Shown: positions 1-8,985, counted from the stretch's first letter. The stretch: 45,367 bases of DNA from Thioploca sp. (GCA_012032555.1 JAAUSR010000039.1:1-45367), one strand, 5' to 3'. Program-made: numbers and translations. Notes: a model not told the origin generated them from the letters alone.

Positions 1-141
1 AGCCATTTTACTGAGTCAGGTATGGAATATGATGCCAAACGCACGACCTTTCTAAACGAAGTCGGTATTCAAGTGCTTCGCTTTACCAATAATGAAGTCT
101 TGGAAAATTTAGAGAATGTCTTGGAAATAATTAGAAAAAAC
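1..141 (+). pseudogene. DUF559 endonuclease-like gene, 3' part, interrupted by IS66
   Basis: This is the end of a DUF559 (Vsr/PD-(D/E)XK-like) protein whose start lies outside the window. Bases 1-127 are identical to 2626-2752 of the intact copy at 2419-2784. The reading frame runs to the insertion point at 141. Its last codons (Leu-Asp-Asn-His-Pro-stop) are found beyond the IS at 1599-1616, so the gene was intact before the insertion and would have ended inside the palindromic repeat at 1605. Family membership is inferred from identity with the second copy. Confidence 0.85.
134..141. repeat. 8-base target-site duplication, left copy
   Basis: GAAAAAAC at 134-141 is repeated exactly at 1591-1598, on either side of the element at 142-1590. 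Eight bases is the usual duplication length of the IS66 family. Removing the element and one copy restores the DUF559 reading frame. Confidence 0.93.
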
Positions 142-1590
142 GTAACTACCTACCCGGTACATGCCAACAGATTACCCTAAAAAGATGTTAAATTTTAAAA
201 ATGGAAAATCTCCCAAACGACAGAGAAGCTCTGAAAGAAATAATCCGGCAACTGTTAGAGAAAATTCGGCGTCTGGAAACAGAGAATGCGGAATTCTGTC
301 GTCGTTTGGGGATGGACAGCACCAATAGTCATCAGCCGCCAAGCAGTGATGGATACCGAAAGAAAACCACGCAGCCGGGCTTACCGAAAAACCAAGGTCA
401 GGGACCGGGAGGGCCAAAAGGACATAAGGGAAGAACCTTAGAACGAGTAGAAAAACCAGACCATGTAGAAGTCCATCTACCCAACCAGTGTGACGGTTGT
501 GGACGGCAATTTGGGAAGGAGGAAGAATACGAAATAATCCAAAGTAGACAAGTATTTGACTTACCAGAGCCGAAACGAGAAGTAACCGAACCTAGACTAG
601 GGAAATAACTTGCTGTGGGCTAGAGCAAAAAGGGGAATATCCAGTAGAGGTAAAGACGGCAGTGCAATAGGGAGGTGGGGTGCGCGCTTTGATAGCGATG
701 TTGTCAGTAGATTACAACATGCCGTTAGAGCAAATCAGCCGATTCTTTGCCGATATATTTGGTTATAAGCTCAATCGCCAAACGAGCTTAGAAGTCTTAG
801 AACGAGGTGACGAACTATTGGCGCCGTTAGAAGAACCAATCAAAGCGACCTTAAGGTCTTCAGAAGTCGTTCATTTTGACGAAACCAAGATTCGTGTAGA
901 AGGCCAACTGTATTGGCTACACACGGCTTCAAATGCAGAAAACACTCACTTATTCCTCCACGCCAGACGTGGAACCGAAGCACTCAACAGTGAAGAATCC
1001 GTATTGCCAAATTTTAGGGGTAGAGCAGTACATGATTGCTGGGCACCCTACTTTAGTTGTAATCAAGCCAAACCTTCCCTCGGTGGCGCACATCTGTTAA
1101 GAGAACTGAAAGGATTGATAGAAGAAGGCCGTCTCTGGGCTGCCGAAATGCACGAGTTGCTACTGGATGTGTACAACATGCCAAATTCAATGGTAGCGGG
1201 AGAAGAAATTCGTAAACATTACCTAATTATCCTTGACCACGCGGAACGGGAAGAGCCTCCACCTCAACCGGGTAACCGGGGTAGACCCAAACCATCACCT
1301 AGGCGAAATCGGCTCGACCGTCTGAGAACCCATCAAGACAGTGTACTGGCCTTCGCCTTAGAAGTCGGGGTCCCGTTCACCAATAACCCAGCGGAACGGG
1401 ACTTACGCCCCGCCAAGGTAAAACTGAAAATCTGCGGCGGTTTTCGTACGGTCGAGGGAGGCGTTGTTTACGCTCGCATTCAGGCACTCATCTCCACGCT
1501 CCGTAACCGCGGTAGGAACGTTTTTTCTCAGTTACGAGATTTATTTTCGCTATGTCTTACTTCATTGGCATGAATTGGGTAGGTAGTTAC
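142..1590 (+). mobile_element. IS66-family insertion sequence (ISBst12-like, single ORF)
   Basis: The element is 1449 bp long with 25-bp terminal inverted repeats matching at 22 positions. Both ends begin GTAACTACCTACCC when read inward. The GTAA terminus and the 8-bp duplication (134-141 and 1591-1598) fit the IS66 family. It carries only the large transposase gene, with no accessory tnpA/tnpB, as in the ISBst12 subgroup. The transposase is broken, so this copy should not move by itself. It sits inside a DUF559 gene. Confidence 0.94.
201..1573 (+). pseudogene. IS66-family transposase, frameshifted and with a premature stop
   Basis: The first segment (201-608) has the N-terminal leucine-zipper-like region (about residues 5-30), the Pro/Gly-rich linker and the start of the zinc finger (CDGCG). 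A one-base deletion near 600-605, in the run before AAATAA, shifts the frame. The correct frame continues as ITCCG and then meets TAG at 668-670, where a Tyr codon is expected before GGGVRALIAML. From 671 the frame is open to 1573. It contains the DDE catalytic core: Asp in HFDETKIRV, Asp in VHDCWAPYF and Glu in NNPAERDLRP. The C-terminal region is complete. The gene therefore needs two corrections to be functional. The frameshift could be a sequencing error, but the stop codon needs a base substitution, so real decay is likely. Confidence 0.92.
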
Positions 1591-1604
1591 GAAAAAACTT
1601 AGAT

Positions 1605-1693
1605 AACCACCCCTAACCCCTCCTTGACAAGGAGGGGAATTACTCTCTAGCCTCTTTACTCCCCTCCTTAGTAAGGAGGGGCCGGGGGTGGTT
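1605..1693. repeat. Palindromic repeat (CCCCTCCTT-A-AAGGAGGGG type), copy 1
   Basis: Two inverted arms, AACCACCCCTAACCCCTCC and its near complement ending GGGGGTGGTT, each contain an inner hairpin (CCCTCCTTG/CAAGGAGGG). The stop codon of the interrupted DUF559 gene (1614-1616) lies inside the left arm. Related copies are at 2319-2397, 2773-2805 (half) and, in inverted order, inside the element at 17643-17797. Confidence 0.85.
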
Positions 1694-1810
1694 AATTCTC
1701 ACTGTTATCCCTGGCAAGGGTAAAACGTTGTCGAGGATTTTAGTTAGTGCTAGACTATAACTTATTGAAATTCTGCCTTATAAGGACTGAAAAACGATAC
1801 AGGATTTTTC

Positions 1811-2029
1811 ATGCCAACTCTACAGGTAACTGATATGACTGCTGTAAAAGATTTAACCACAGAAGAACTGCAAACTCTAATTAAAACCACCGTAGAAGAA
1901 ACAATGCAGGAATTAATGGAAGATTTATTAGCTTTGAATAATCCTACTTATTTAGCTGCCATTGAAGAGGCGCGGAAAGATTATCAGGCAAGGCGTGTTA
2001 AGCGTTTCGAGGATGTGTTTCGTGTATGA
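1811..2029 (+). CDS. Antitoxin of a RelE/ParE-type toxin-antitoxin pair
   Basis: This is a 72-residue acidic, mostly helical protein. It should bind and neutralise the toxin encoded immediately downstream and repress the pair. No DNA-binding domain is obvious. The N-terminal half is rich in Thr/Glu (TTEELQTL, TTVEETMQELMEDLL) and the C-terminal part is basic (YQARRVKRFEDVFRV). AGGA lies 7 bases before the ATG. Its stop overlaps the probable GTG start of the toxin gene by 8 bases, which implies translational coupling. The assignment rests mainly on size, gene order and the recognisable toxin partner. Confidence 0.75.
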   Translation: MPTLQVTDMTAVKDLTTEELQTLIKTTVEETMQELMEDLLALNNPTYLAAIEEARKDYQARRVKRFEDVFRV

Positions 2030-2270
2030 AATTATCTTAACGAATAAAGCTGTCAAAGATCTAGAATACATTGATACACAAGAGAAACAAAAAATTGCAG
2101 ATAAACTACGACAATATGCCCATGATCCAAAACACTATGCACGTAAATTAATCCACTCCCGTTTGGGCAACTACCGATTTCGCGTCGGTGACTACCGAGT
2201 CATTTTTGATATTGAAGGTGACCAACTAGTTATCCTCAGAATTGGTTTACGAAAAGATATTTACAAGTAG
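2022..2270 (+). CDS. RelE/ParE-superfamily toxin
   Basis: The product is a small basic protein of about 82 residues with the RelE/ParE fold pattern. It has an N-terminal strand (YEIILTNKAVKDLEYI), two helices, then RLGNYRFRVGDYRVIFDIEGDQLVILRIGLRKDIY, the typical RelE C-terminal sheet with conserved Arg residues. Such toxins usually cleave mRNA on the ribosome or inhibit gyrase, and sequence alone does not tell which. I chose the GTG at 2022 because GAGG (2009-2012) lies 9 bases upstream. The ATG at 2013 directly abuts that motif and would add three residues. The antitoxin gene is immediately upstream. The pair lies between two DUF559 gene copies. Confidence 0.85.
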   Translation: MYEIILTNKAVKDLEYIDTQEKQKIADKLRQYAHDPKHYARKLIHSRLGNYRFRVGDYRVIFDIEGDQLVILRIGLRKDIYK

Positions 2271-2318
2271 AGAACGTTTAGTATATCTGTTTGCGCCGTA
2301 ACGCCATTCCTTCGGTTA

Positions 2319-2397
2319 AACCACCCCTAACCTCTCCTTGAAAAGGAGGAAAATTTGCTTTACTCCCCTCCTTACCAAGGAGGGGTTGGGGGTGGTT
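2319..2397. repeat. Palindromic repeat, copy 2 (5' of DUF559)
   Basis: Same design as 1605-1693: the AACCACCCCTAACC arm, a central spacer, then CTCCTTACCAAGGAGGGGTT and GGGGGTGGTT. It directly precedes the DUF559 gene at 2419, and the DUF559 frame stays open back through the right arm. Confidence 0.85.
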
Positions 2398-2418
2398 ATA
2401 TTTCAAGGAAAAACTCAA

Positions 2419-2784
2419 ATGACTCAACTCAACAACCTAAAATACCTAAAACCAACTCGCAAAACCTTGCGAAACGACCCAACTCCTGCTGAAAAGCGGT
2501 TATGGAGCAAATTGCGAAACAGCCAATTAGCGGGGAAAAAATTTCGCCGACAACATAGTGTATACAACTACATCTTAGACTTCTACTGTCCTCAACACCA
2601 GCTAGCTATTGAATTAGACGGTGATAGCCATTTTACTGAGTCAGGTATGGAATATGATGCCAAACGCACGACCTTTCTAAACGAAGTCGGTATTCAAGTG
2701 CTTCGCTTTACCAATAATGAAGTCTTGGAAAATTTAGAGAATGTCTTGGAAAGAATTAGGGAAAACTTAGATAACCACCCCTAA
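2419..2784 (+). CDS. DUF559 domain protein (Vsr-like endonuclease fold)
   Basis: This 121-residue protein covers the whole DUF559 domain, a family related to very-short-patch repair and PD-(D/E)XK nucleases. Visible family features are the TPAEKRLWSKLRNSQLAGKKFRRQ entry segment, the YILDFYCPQHQLAIELDGDSH core (Asp in LDFYC; Glu and Asp in IELDGD) and the C-terminal VLRFTNNEVLENLENVLE helix. AAGGA lies 9 bases before the ATG at 2419. An in-frame TTG at 2338 would start inside the palindromic repeat and is less likely. The stop codon is inside the half repeat at 2773-2805. No DNA methylase or helicase neighbours suggest a restriction role, so the biological substrate is unknown. Confidence 0.85.
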   Translation: MTQLNNLKYLKPTRKTLRNDPTPAEKRLWSKLRNSQLAGKKFRRQHSVYNYILDFYCPQHQLAIELDGDSHFTESGMEYDAKRTTFLNEVGIQVLRFTNNEVLENLENVLERIRENLDNHP

Positions 2785-2805
2785 CCCCTCCTTGATAAGG
2801 AGGGG
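2773..2805. repeat. Palindromic repeat, half copy (3' of DUF559)
   Basis: Only the left arm (AACCACCCCTAACCCCTCC followed by TTGATAAGGAGGGG) is present. The DUF559 stop codon lies in it, in the same position as in the interrupted copy at 1614-1616. Confidence 0.85.
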
Positions 2806-2897
2806 AACTCTAAAGAGAGGAACTCATAAAATTTTAGCATGATGTATAAATAACCGTTAACTTGCTAAGCTAAATTGGGTGTGATTCAAAACTCGTG

Positions 2898-2926
2898 TAG
2901 GTTGGGTTGAGGGACGAAACCCAGCT
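2898..2926. repeat. Short GTAGGTTGGGT-type hairpin repeat
   Basis: GTAGGTTGGGTTGAGGGACG followed by AAACCCAGC forms a small imperfect hairpin. It is one of several related hairpins in intergenic DNA of this window (16713-16772, 17612-17641, 29652-29686, 41188-41216, 42771-42795). The rest of 2806-3015 shows no gene. Confidence 0.6.
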
Positions 2927-3015
2927 TCTGCTGCTGGACAAAAGGCGTTTTATGTTGGAATAAAGGGAATAAAAACAGAAGTTACGCATTGACAGCAAGA
3001 AAAAATTTGTAATCT

Positions 3016-3095
3016 AGACATTATGTGAAATTTTTGACCTCTCTCAATAAAATCAATCTATTAAAATATAAAAAACCGGCTTTTACATAATGTCT
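3016..3095. mobile_element. 80-bp MITE-like sequence with ends matching the adjacent IS5-type remnant
   Basis: AGACATTATGTGAAA at 3016-3030 is matched at 14 of 15 positions by the inverted copy at 3081-3095. The same 15 bases occur at 3185-3199, at the downstream edge of the IS5-type transposase remnant. The interior is AT-rich and non-coding. A non-autonomous derivative of that IS is inferred. No target duplication was identified. Confidence 0.55.
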
Positions 3096-3176
3096 TTTAT
3101 ATAAGATATAAAGTGTTATAAACTTTGAAGCTATCATTTGTCAGATGATTGTATGATTTCTATCGCTAGTGGTGGT

Positions 3177-3656
3177 TCAATAATAGACATTATGTGAAAA
3201 CAGCAGAACGCCAAAAATAATATAGGGAAAAGAGGAGTTAAAAAGCATTTCGGTGATAAACACGGAAATTACGCAAGAATTATGCAAGCCACAAGCTAAT
3301 ACCATGACCCAATTGTCAAACCCAGCAGAGGTGTTTCTAAAAATGTCCCTGACGATGCGGCAACGTTTTATACCAGCTATCACATGCTCTACGACGATAC
3401 GTATTGGGGAAATGACCCGATGGAGATTTTTTTCTAGGTCGGTTAATTCGCCTCTTCGCGGCTTGTTTTGAGGCTGACCATGACAAGCGTCTGGGATTTC
3501 GAACCCTTCAAAGCCTTTATCTTTGACTAGAGTGGTATCGACTGGCGGGGTTAACTCCGACTCAGCGGCCAGTTTCTTATCGTGATTCTTCCCTCCTTCG
3601 GTTGAGGGTTGATTCTTTACAATGTAAGAAATGAGGGTAAAATTCTCATGAGGTAA
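3177..3656 (-). pseudogene. IS5-family (DDE_Tnp_4/HARBI1-like) transposase, 3' remnant
   Basis: One minus-strand frame is open from 3656 to the stop at 3177 and encodes the second half of an IS5-type DDE transposase. Recognisable blocks in order are NHDKKLAAESEL, PPVDTTLVKDKGFEGFEIPD, NKPRRGELTDLEKNLHRVIS, IRIVVEHVIAGIKRCRIVRD (with the catalytic Glu) and FDNWVMVLACGLHN. The N-terminal half with the first catalytic Asp is missing, and a stop (TGA, minus strand, 3657-3659) precedes the remnant. The last residues read through the putative IS end at 3185-3199. It is not functional. Confidence 0.8.
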
Positions 3657-3981
3657 TCAAATTAGAGAAAGAAAACCAATAGCACAAATTATAGCATACC
3701 CAGGTAAAGAATTAGCCTGATAAGTGACCGTAAAATTGACGGGCAGTTTAACGAAGTCTAATAGATATTTCAATTCGCTCATTAATTGGCTTTTGCACTT
3801 TACTCGCCTTAAATTATTAACGATATTAGTAAGTTATTTCTAACTAACATTCTATATCTATCTATAATTTAAATTAGCGCGATCCCCTGACGACAACACC
3901 GATAAATGCTAGCTTATTTACTGCAAACCGTCTATGCTTTAAAGTTAAGACATTTTATTTTTAGCAGTGGGGATAAAAACC
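3657..3981. other. Intergenic region upstream of the adhesin gene
   Basis: This is AT-rich DNA with no coding frame I can support. It should hold the promoter of the large adhesin gene that starts at 3982, but I see no convincing -35/-10 pair or sigma-54 site. Confidence 0.5.
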
Positions 3982-6900
3982 ATGGCGGTTGCTAGTCATA
4001 TCCAAGATATTAATAACACTGATCAATCCTTATCATCTCCAGAAACAATAACTGAAACTCAAATCATGAATTTAAATCATTCTGAAGCGATTGGTAAGAT
4101 TGTCTCTATTGTAGAAGGACCGGTAACAGCAGAGACACCAGATGGCCAAACACATGCCCTCAAAGAAGGTGATCCAATTCATCTCGATGAAACCATTACT
4201 ACCGCTGTAGAAAGCTATGTCAGGATGGTTTTAAATGATGGGACAGTATTTCAGCTAGGTCCGCAGTCTCGTGCTCGTTTAGATAAATATGCTTATGATC
4301 CGGCGGTGGTTGGGGGCGAGTTCGAATCTACGGTTTCTATCGGTACTTTCCGTTATATTAGTGGCAAAATTAGTGGTCATAATCAAGGGCAACATACACT
4401 CATTAAAACACCTTCGGCTCACATTGGTATTAGAGGAAGTGAAATCGATATTCAAGTTGATGAACAGGGTTCAACCACTGTACTCCACTTGTCTGGGTTA
4501 ATCAGTGTAACCTCTCCATATCATGGTGGCGAACAAATCGTCTATGAACATGGTACGACAATACATATTTCCAGCGAAAGTACCGCAACGATGATATTTA
4601 ACACCTTGACAGAATCTCAAATTCAACAAATTAATCAAAAATGGGATGTTTTTGGTAGCAGCGATTATGTGACTGATCCTCATGTATCATCACCAAAAGA
4701 TGATAATTCAAAACTTTCTGAACCTCCCCCAGAATCTTCTTCACCACCGGATACCACCCCGACACCAAATTCTGATGCCGGTGCTAGAAATCCCTTTGCT
4801 CCAGCCACTAAAGATGTCAGTGTGGGTGAATCGATTGATGAACCGATTTCAAGTCATGAAACGCTTAGAGAATATGGTCAATTTACCGGTATAGCCAAAT
4901 TGTCATGGATGCCGTCTCCTTCAGAAATAGCCATTACAGCACGTTTAGGAACAGCAATTGCTACGAACGGCGATAGCGATGATTTCATCACCACCGGATT
5001 AGCTAATGAATTTCAAGCGCAAAGAGAATTTGTTATTCCGGAACGATTAATCACCAATAACAATACCTCATTTGTTGAAGATGAACTGCTTCATTTAAAA
5101 GGTGAAATTATTCAACAAGAAGAGAATACTTCTGACAATAGACCGACTTCTGATGGTTCACCGTCTTCTACAGATAATTTGTTGCCGACTGATCAAAACC
5201 AATCTGATTCGAATCAAGGTTCATTACCGCCAATTGATGATTCATTGACACCACCCAGTTCCAACAATCAGGCACCAATAACTCAAAGTGATTTATTATT
5301 TCTTAACGATGAAATCAATGCACCAGTTAGTATTCCAGTAGCAACTTTACTTGAAAATGATCAAGACAGTGATGGTGATTCATTACAAGTTATTGCAGTA
5401 ACTGAGTTTGCCAACGGTACAGCCCAGTTGGTGGATGAAACCGAAATTATCTTTACACCGCAAACTCCTTTTAGCCAAGGCGGTTTTAAATATCTCGTTA
5501 GCGATGGTAAAGCCACGACACCGGGTGAGGTGATTATCACTCATAATTTAGCACCGATTGCTCGTGATGATCAGCTAATCACTCCAGATCTTGCACCATT
5601 GACTATAAGCACTCGTCAGTTATTGGCTAATGATAGTGATCCCAATGCGGATGCGTTGAAAATTATCAGCGTAAGTCAAATCGGTTCCAATGGTAGCGTG
5701 GCTTTTAATCAGCAAGGTGATCTAGTTTTTACGCCGCACTCAAATTTTATTGCGGATGGTTTTGGTGAATTTACTTATGAAGTAAGCGACGGTCATGATA
5801 AATCAGCCATGGCTTCTGTTATCATTACTTTAGATAAATTTACTCCGCCTAACCCACTTATTAATTACCCCCCCATTCCCCAAAATGATCAAATAGAAAT
5901 TAACCAACTTGAACCAACCCCGATAACAACCAGTCAATTATTGGCTAATGACCGTGATCCAGATAACGATAACTTAAGTATTATCAGCGTTCAAAATGGT
6001 TTAAATAGTCAGGTGACTTTAAATCAAGATAGTGGTGAGATCGTTTTTACGCCAACACCGACGTTCAATGGTTCTGAGCAATTTACTTATGAAATCAGTG
6101 ATGGTTATGATCATCAGGTTAGCGCTACCGTTACAATCACTTTAATCAATTTACCCCCTGTTGCTGAGTCCGATGGTCCTTTTGACATGGCTTTTCAAGA
6201 GCAAATTTCTCTGTCTATCCAGGAACAATTGTTAATAAATGATACTGATCCTAATGGTGATCCGCTTACCTTGAGTCGTATTACAGAAAGTGTAAATGGT
6301 ACTGCAACACTGGATGGTAAGGGCAATGTTATTTTCAATCGGAGTACTGATTTTCAAGGACAGGGAGGATTTACCTATGAAATTAATGATGGTAAGGGTG
6401 GTTCGACGACTACTCAAGTTGCTATAACGGGTAATTTACCATCACCTCCTCAACTCCAGTTCGATGAAGGAAAAACGAATAAAAATCAACCCTTAATATT
6501 GCCAATCGCTTTATTATTAGCCAACGATTTACCTCAAAACAAACTCACGATTACTGCTGTTAACAATGCGGTTCATGGTGAAGTTCAACTGGACCAAGCT
6601 AATAATCAGGTAGTATTTAAACCAGAATTAAACTTTAGTGGCCAAGCACATTTTGATTATATGGTTACCGATAATCAAGGTATTAATGCCAGCACTGTTG
6701 TCAATATTGAGGTCACTAATCGTAGGCCAATAGCCAATCCGGATCAATTTGATACGATAAGCAATACGCCTTTGCTTATTGCTAAAGCTGATTTATTAAA
6801 AAATGATACCGATCCGGATGGCGATATCGATAAATTAACAGTGATGAGTGTGGCAGCAATAGACCAGAGTACGGTTACTTTGAACGGTGATAATATTCTA

Positions 6901-7500
6901 TTTATGCCGGTAAAAGATTTTGAGGGTCAAGCTCAATTTAGCTATACCATTACCGATACCAGTGGCAGTCTAGCAACTATACCCGTCACCGTCACCGTAG
7001 AACGGCTGGTTTCTGAAGATCATCTCAACACCACTAAAAACCTAAGTATTACAGTTGCAGCAAAAGATTTATTAGCCAATGATAAGGATCCTAATTTGAC
7101 TTTAACGACGGTAAATCCAGTCGAACCGGGCACCGTTGTTCGAGACGCTGATGGTAATATTGTTTTCACCCCGGCACCTAACTTTGTTGGTGAAGCACAA
7201 TTTCAATATTCGGTTACAGATGTCGCCGGTAGAACAGATAGTGCTTCAGTTAAAGTTACAGTAACAAATACACCACCAGTGGCTCAAGATGATACGGTTA
7301 CCATGATAGCAAATTCGGTATTGACTATTCCTATCACGGAGTTATTGGCTAATGACAAGGATGCCGATCCGGGTGAGATCTTGACTCTTGAAATCGGTCA
7401 GACTAATCAAGGTAACGTAGAATTGAGTGAGAATGGCAATGAGATTCTATTTACCCCTGCAGAGGATGTAACCGGTGAAGCATCCTTAAATACACCATAA
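3982..7500 (+). CDS. Giant adhesin, N-terminal part: FecR-like domain plus cadherin-like tandem repeats (frameshifted)
   Basis: About 1172 residues of a secreted adhesin. Residues about 35-155 resemble a FecR/retention-type domain (GKIVSIVEGPVTAETPDGQ, VRMVLNDGTVFQLGP). A Pro/Ser-rich linker follows. From about residue 430 there are eight cadherin-like (tandem-95 type) repeats of about 95 residues, each marked by LLANDxDPxGDxLxI, VxFTPxxxFxGxxxFxYxxxD or close variants. There is no classical signal peptide, as expected for type I secretion. A GGGGA motif lies 8 bases before the ATG at 3982; the upstream GTG at 3967 is less likely. The frame ends prematurely at 7500. A one-base deletion in CCTTAAA near 7486-7490 (CCTTTAAA expected) separates it from the open frame 7488-8852. 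The complete protein would have about 1625 residues. The TolC-family gene downstream is the likely export channel. Confidence 0.88.
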   Translation: MAVASHIQDINNTDQSLSSPETITETQIMNLNHSEAIGKIVSIVEGPVTAETPDGQTHALKEGDPIHLDETITTAVESYVRMVLNDGTVFQLGPQSRARLDKYAYDPAVVGGEFESTVSIGTFRYISGKISGHNQGQHTLIKTPSAHIGIRGSEIDIQVDEQGSTTVLHLSGLISVTSPYHGGEQIVYEHGTTIHISSESTATMIFNTLTESQIQQINQKWDVFGSSDYVTDPHVSSPKDDNSKLSEPPPESSSPPDTTPTPNSDAGARNPFAPATKDVSVGESIDEPISSHETLREYGQFTGIAKLSWMPSPSEIAITARLGTAIATNGDSDDFITTGLANEFQAQREFVIPERLITNNNTSFVEDELLHLKGEIIQQEENTSDNRPTSDGSPSSTDNLLPTDQNQSDSNQGSLPPIDDSLTPPSSNNQAPITQSDLLFLNDEINAPVSIPVATLLENDQDSDGDSLQVIAVTEFANGTAQLVDETEIIFTPQTPFSQGGFKYLVSDGKATTPGEVIITHNLAPIARDDQLITPDLAPLTISTRQLLANDSDPNADALKIISVSQIGSNGSVAFNQQGDLVFTPHSNFIADGFGEFTYEVSDGHDKSAMASVIITLDKFTPPNPLINYPPIPQNDQIEINQLEPTPITTSQLLANDRDPDNDNLSIISVQNGLNSQVTLNQDSGEIVFTPTPTFNGSEQFTYEISDGYDHQVSATVTITLINLPPVAESDGPFDMAFQEQISLSIQEQLLINDTDPNGDPLTLSRITESVNGTATLDGKGNVIFNRSTDFQGQGGFTYEINDGKGGSTTTQVAITGNLPSPPQLQFDEGKTNKNQPLILPIALLLANDLPQNKLTITAVNNAVHGEVQLDQANNQVVFKPELNFSGQAHFDYMVTDNQGINASTVVNIEVTNRRPIANPDQFDTISNTPLLIAKADLLKNDTDPDGDIDKLTVMSVAAIDQSTVTLNGDNILFMPVKDFEGQAQFSYTITDTSGSLATIPVTVTVERLVSEDHLNTTKNLSITVAAKDLLANDKDPNLTLTTVNPVEPGTVVRDADGNIVFTPAPNFVGEAQFQYSVTDVAGRTDSASVKVTVTNTPPVAQDDTVTMIANSVLTIPITELLANDKDADPGEILTLEIGQTNQGNVELSENGNEILFTPAEDVTGEASLNTP

Positions 7501-8852
7501 CAGATACCAGTGATGCTCAAGCGACTGCCACGGTCAATATCATCATAACGCCTTCTCCTAATTTACCACCCGTCATTACCTTACCCAATAACCCAACTCC
7601 GCTTAGCTATCAGATACAAAATGAATCATTACTCATAGATAAAGCTGCTACAGTTAGTGATCCAGATTCTCTTGACTTTGCTAATGGAACCTTAGAAGTT
7701 GTCATTTCACCTCAGCGAAGTCCTTATGATATACTTGAAATTCAAGATCAGGGTTCTATCCAAGTTTCTAGTCCCAGTGGTGGTGAAATTAGTTTTAATG
7801 GTACGCCAATCGGTAGTTTTTTTACTATTTTTTCTACCCATATTCTGGTGGTAAAATTTAACGAGAACGCCAATCCAGATAATACTGAAGCCTTGTTACA
7901 AGCAATCGCTTATAAAAATATTGCCCCGACTCCTTTGACAGAAACGTTAACTGTTAAGATGACGCTGAGCGATGGTGACGGTGGCACGAGTGAGGTTGTT
8001 AGCCGTGATATTGAAATTGCAACCATTAATACGGCACCGGTGGCAGAAGATGATAGTGTGAGTCGGCCATTTAATACCCCAACAACGATTGCGATCACTG
8101 AATTATTACAAAATGATAAAGATATTAATCCGACCGATATTTTGAGTATCTCTGAAGTAACACCCATAAGTAATGGCGTACAAGCAAAATTAGTGGGTGG
8201 TGAAATTCAATTGTTCGTTGATGCTTTAGTCGATAACCAGTTTAAACCGGTCACTTTAGATTACCGGGTCACTGATGGTAATAACGGTGAAGATTCAGCT
8301 ACGGTTACCATTATGCCCGACAATGTCATAACGGGTACGTCAGGTAATGATGACTTGGCGGGTACTTCAAAATTAGATATTATTCTAGGTCAGGCTGGGA
8401 ATGATACCTTTAATGTTAGCAAAGGCTCGGATATTCTTATCGGTGGTGAAGGTGATGATTTATTTATTCTGGACCCCAAGATGGTTAATAGCGTATATAT
8501 TGATGGTAATAGTGGAGTTAATACCCTGAGTCTGGATGGTAGCAACAATCAAATTCTTGATCTAATCACTAATCATCAATTACCCATTGATCAACAAGTT
8601 AACTTAGATAACATCGACAAAATTGATCTAGCCAGTGGGCATAACCAATTACGTCTAAGTATTGAAGATGTGTTGGATTTGTCTGATACCCATCAATTAA
8701 TTATTGAAGGTGATGCAACGAGTATGGTGAATTCGGTTTCACAAGGTTGGCTTAATGAGGGTATTGATGATACTGGCTTATATAATCGCTATACTCATGA
8801 AAACGCCGAATTGTTAGTCAGTGTTGACATTAGTAACCAATTTATTTCTTAA
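7488..8852 (+). CDS. Giant adhesin, C-terminal part with RTX-like secretion end (out of frame with its N-terminal part)
   Basis: The frame is open from 7488 without a start codon at its head. It continues the interrupted repeat exactly (KYTITDTSDAQATATVNI), so it is the other piece of the gene at 3982. The first internal start candidate is near 7848. It contains a non-cadherin beta domain (about 7560-8030), a ninth cadherin-like repeat (LLQNDKDINPTDILSI), then an RTX-type calcium-binding segment (GTSGNDDLAGTS, GQAGNDTFNVSKGSDILIGG, GEGDDLFIL) and a roughly 130-residue tail. RTX repeats just before the C-terminus are typical of type I secretion substrates. The frameshift could be a sequencing error or real loss of function. 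Confidence 0.85.
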   Translation, partial: KYTITDTSDAQATATVNIIITPSPNLPPVITLPNNPTPLSYQIQNESLLIDKAATVSDPDSLDFANGTLEVVISPQRSPYDILEIQDQGSIQVSSPSGGEISFNGTPIGSFFTIFSTHILVVKFNENANPDNTEALLQAIAYKNIAPTPLTETLTVKMTLSDGDGGTSEVVSRDIEIATINTAPVAEDDSVSRPFNTPTTIAITELLQNDKDINPTDILSISEVTPISNGVQAKLVGGEIQLFVDALVDNQFKPVTLDYRVTDGNNGEDSATVTIMPDNVITGTSGNDDLAGTSKLDIILGQAGNDTFNVSKGSDILIGGEGDDLFILDPKMVNSVYIDGNSGVNTLSLDGSNNQILDLITNHQLPIDQQVNLDNIDKIDLASGHNQLRLSIEDVLDLSDTHQLIIEGDATSMVNSVSQGWLNEGIDDTGLYNRYTHENAELLVSVDISNQFIS

Positions 8853-8985
8853 AAGACCACCAAATAACATACGTACAGATACTTTAATTATCTTGTCATA
8901 TTGAATAACAAAACTTGAGCAAAATCAGGGAGCATGATGGCTTGGTAAAAAAAGTGGCAGGTTTATCAAGACTTAAGGATAGAAC

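Noticed and set aside
1605-2805. Possible CRISPR array from regularly recurring CCCCTCC repeats
   Set aside because: Only a few palindromic copies with unequal spacing, no uniform spacers and no cas genes.
3253-3471. Plus-strand open frame of 72 codons
   Set aside because: It lies opposite the well-recognised IS5-type transposase remnant on the minus strand and has no similarity to a known family.
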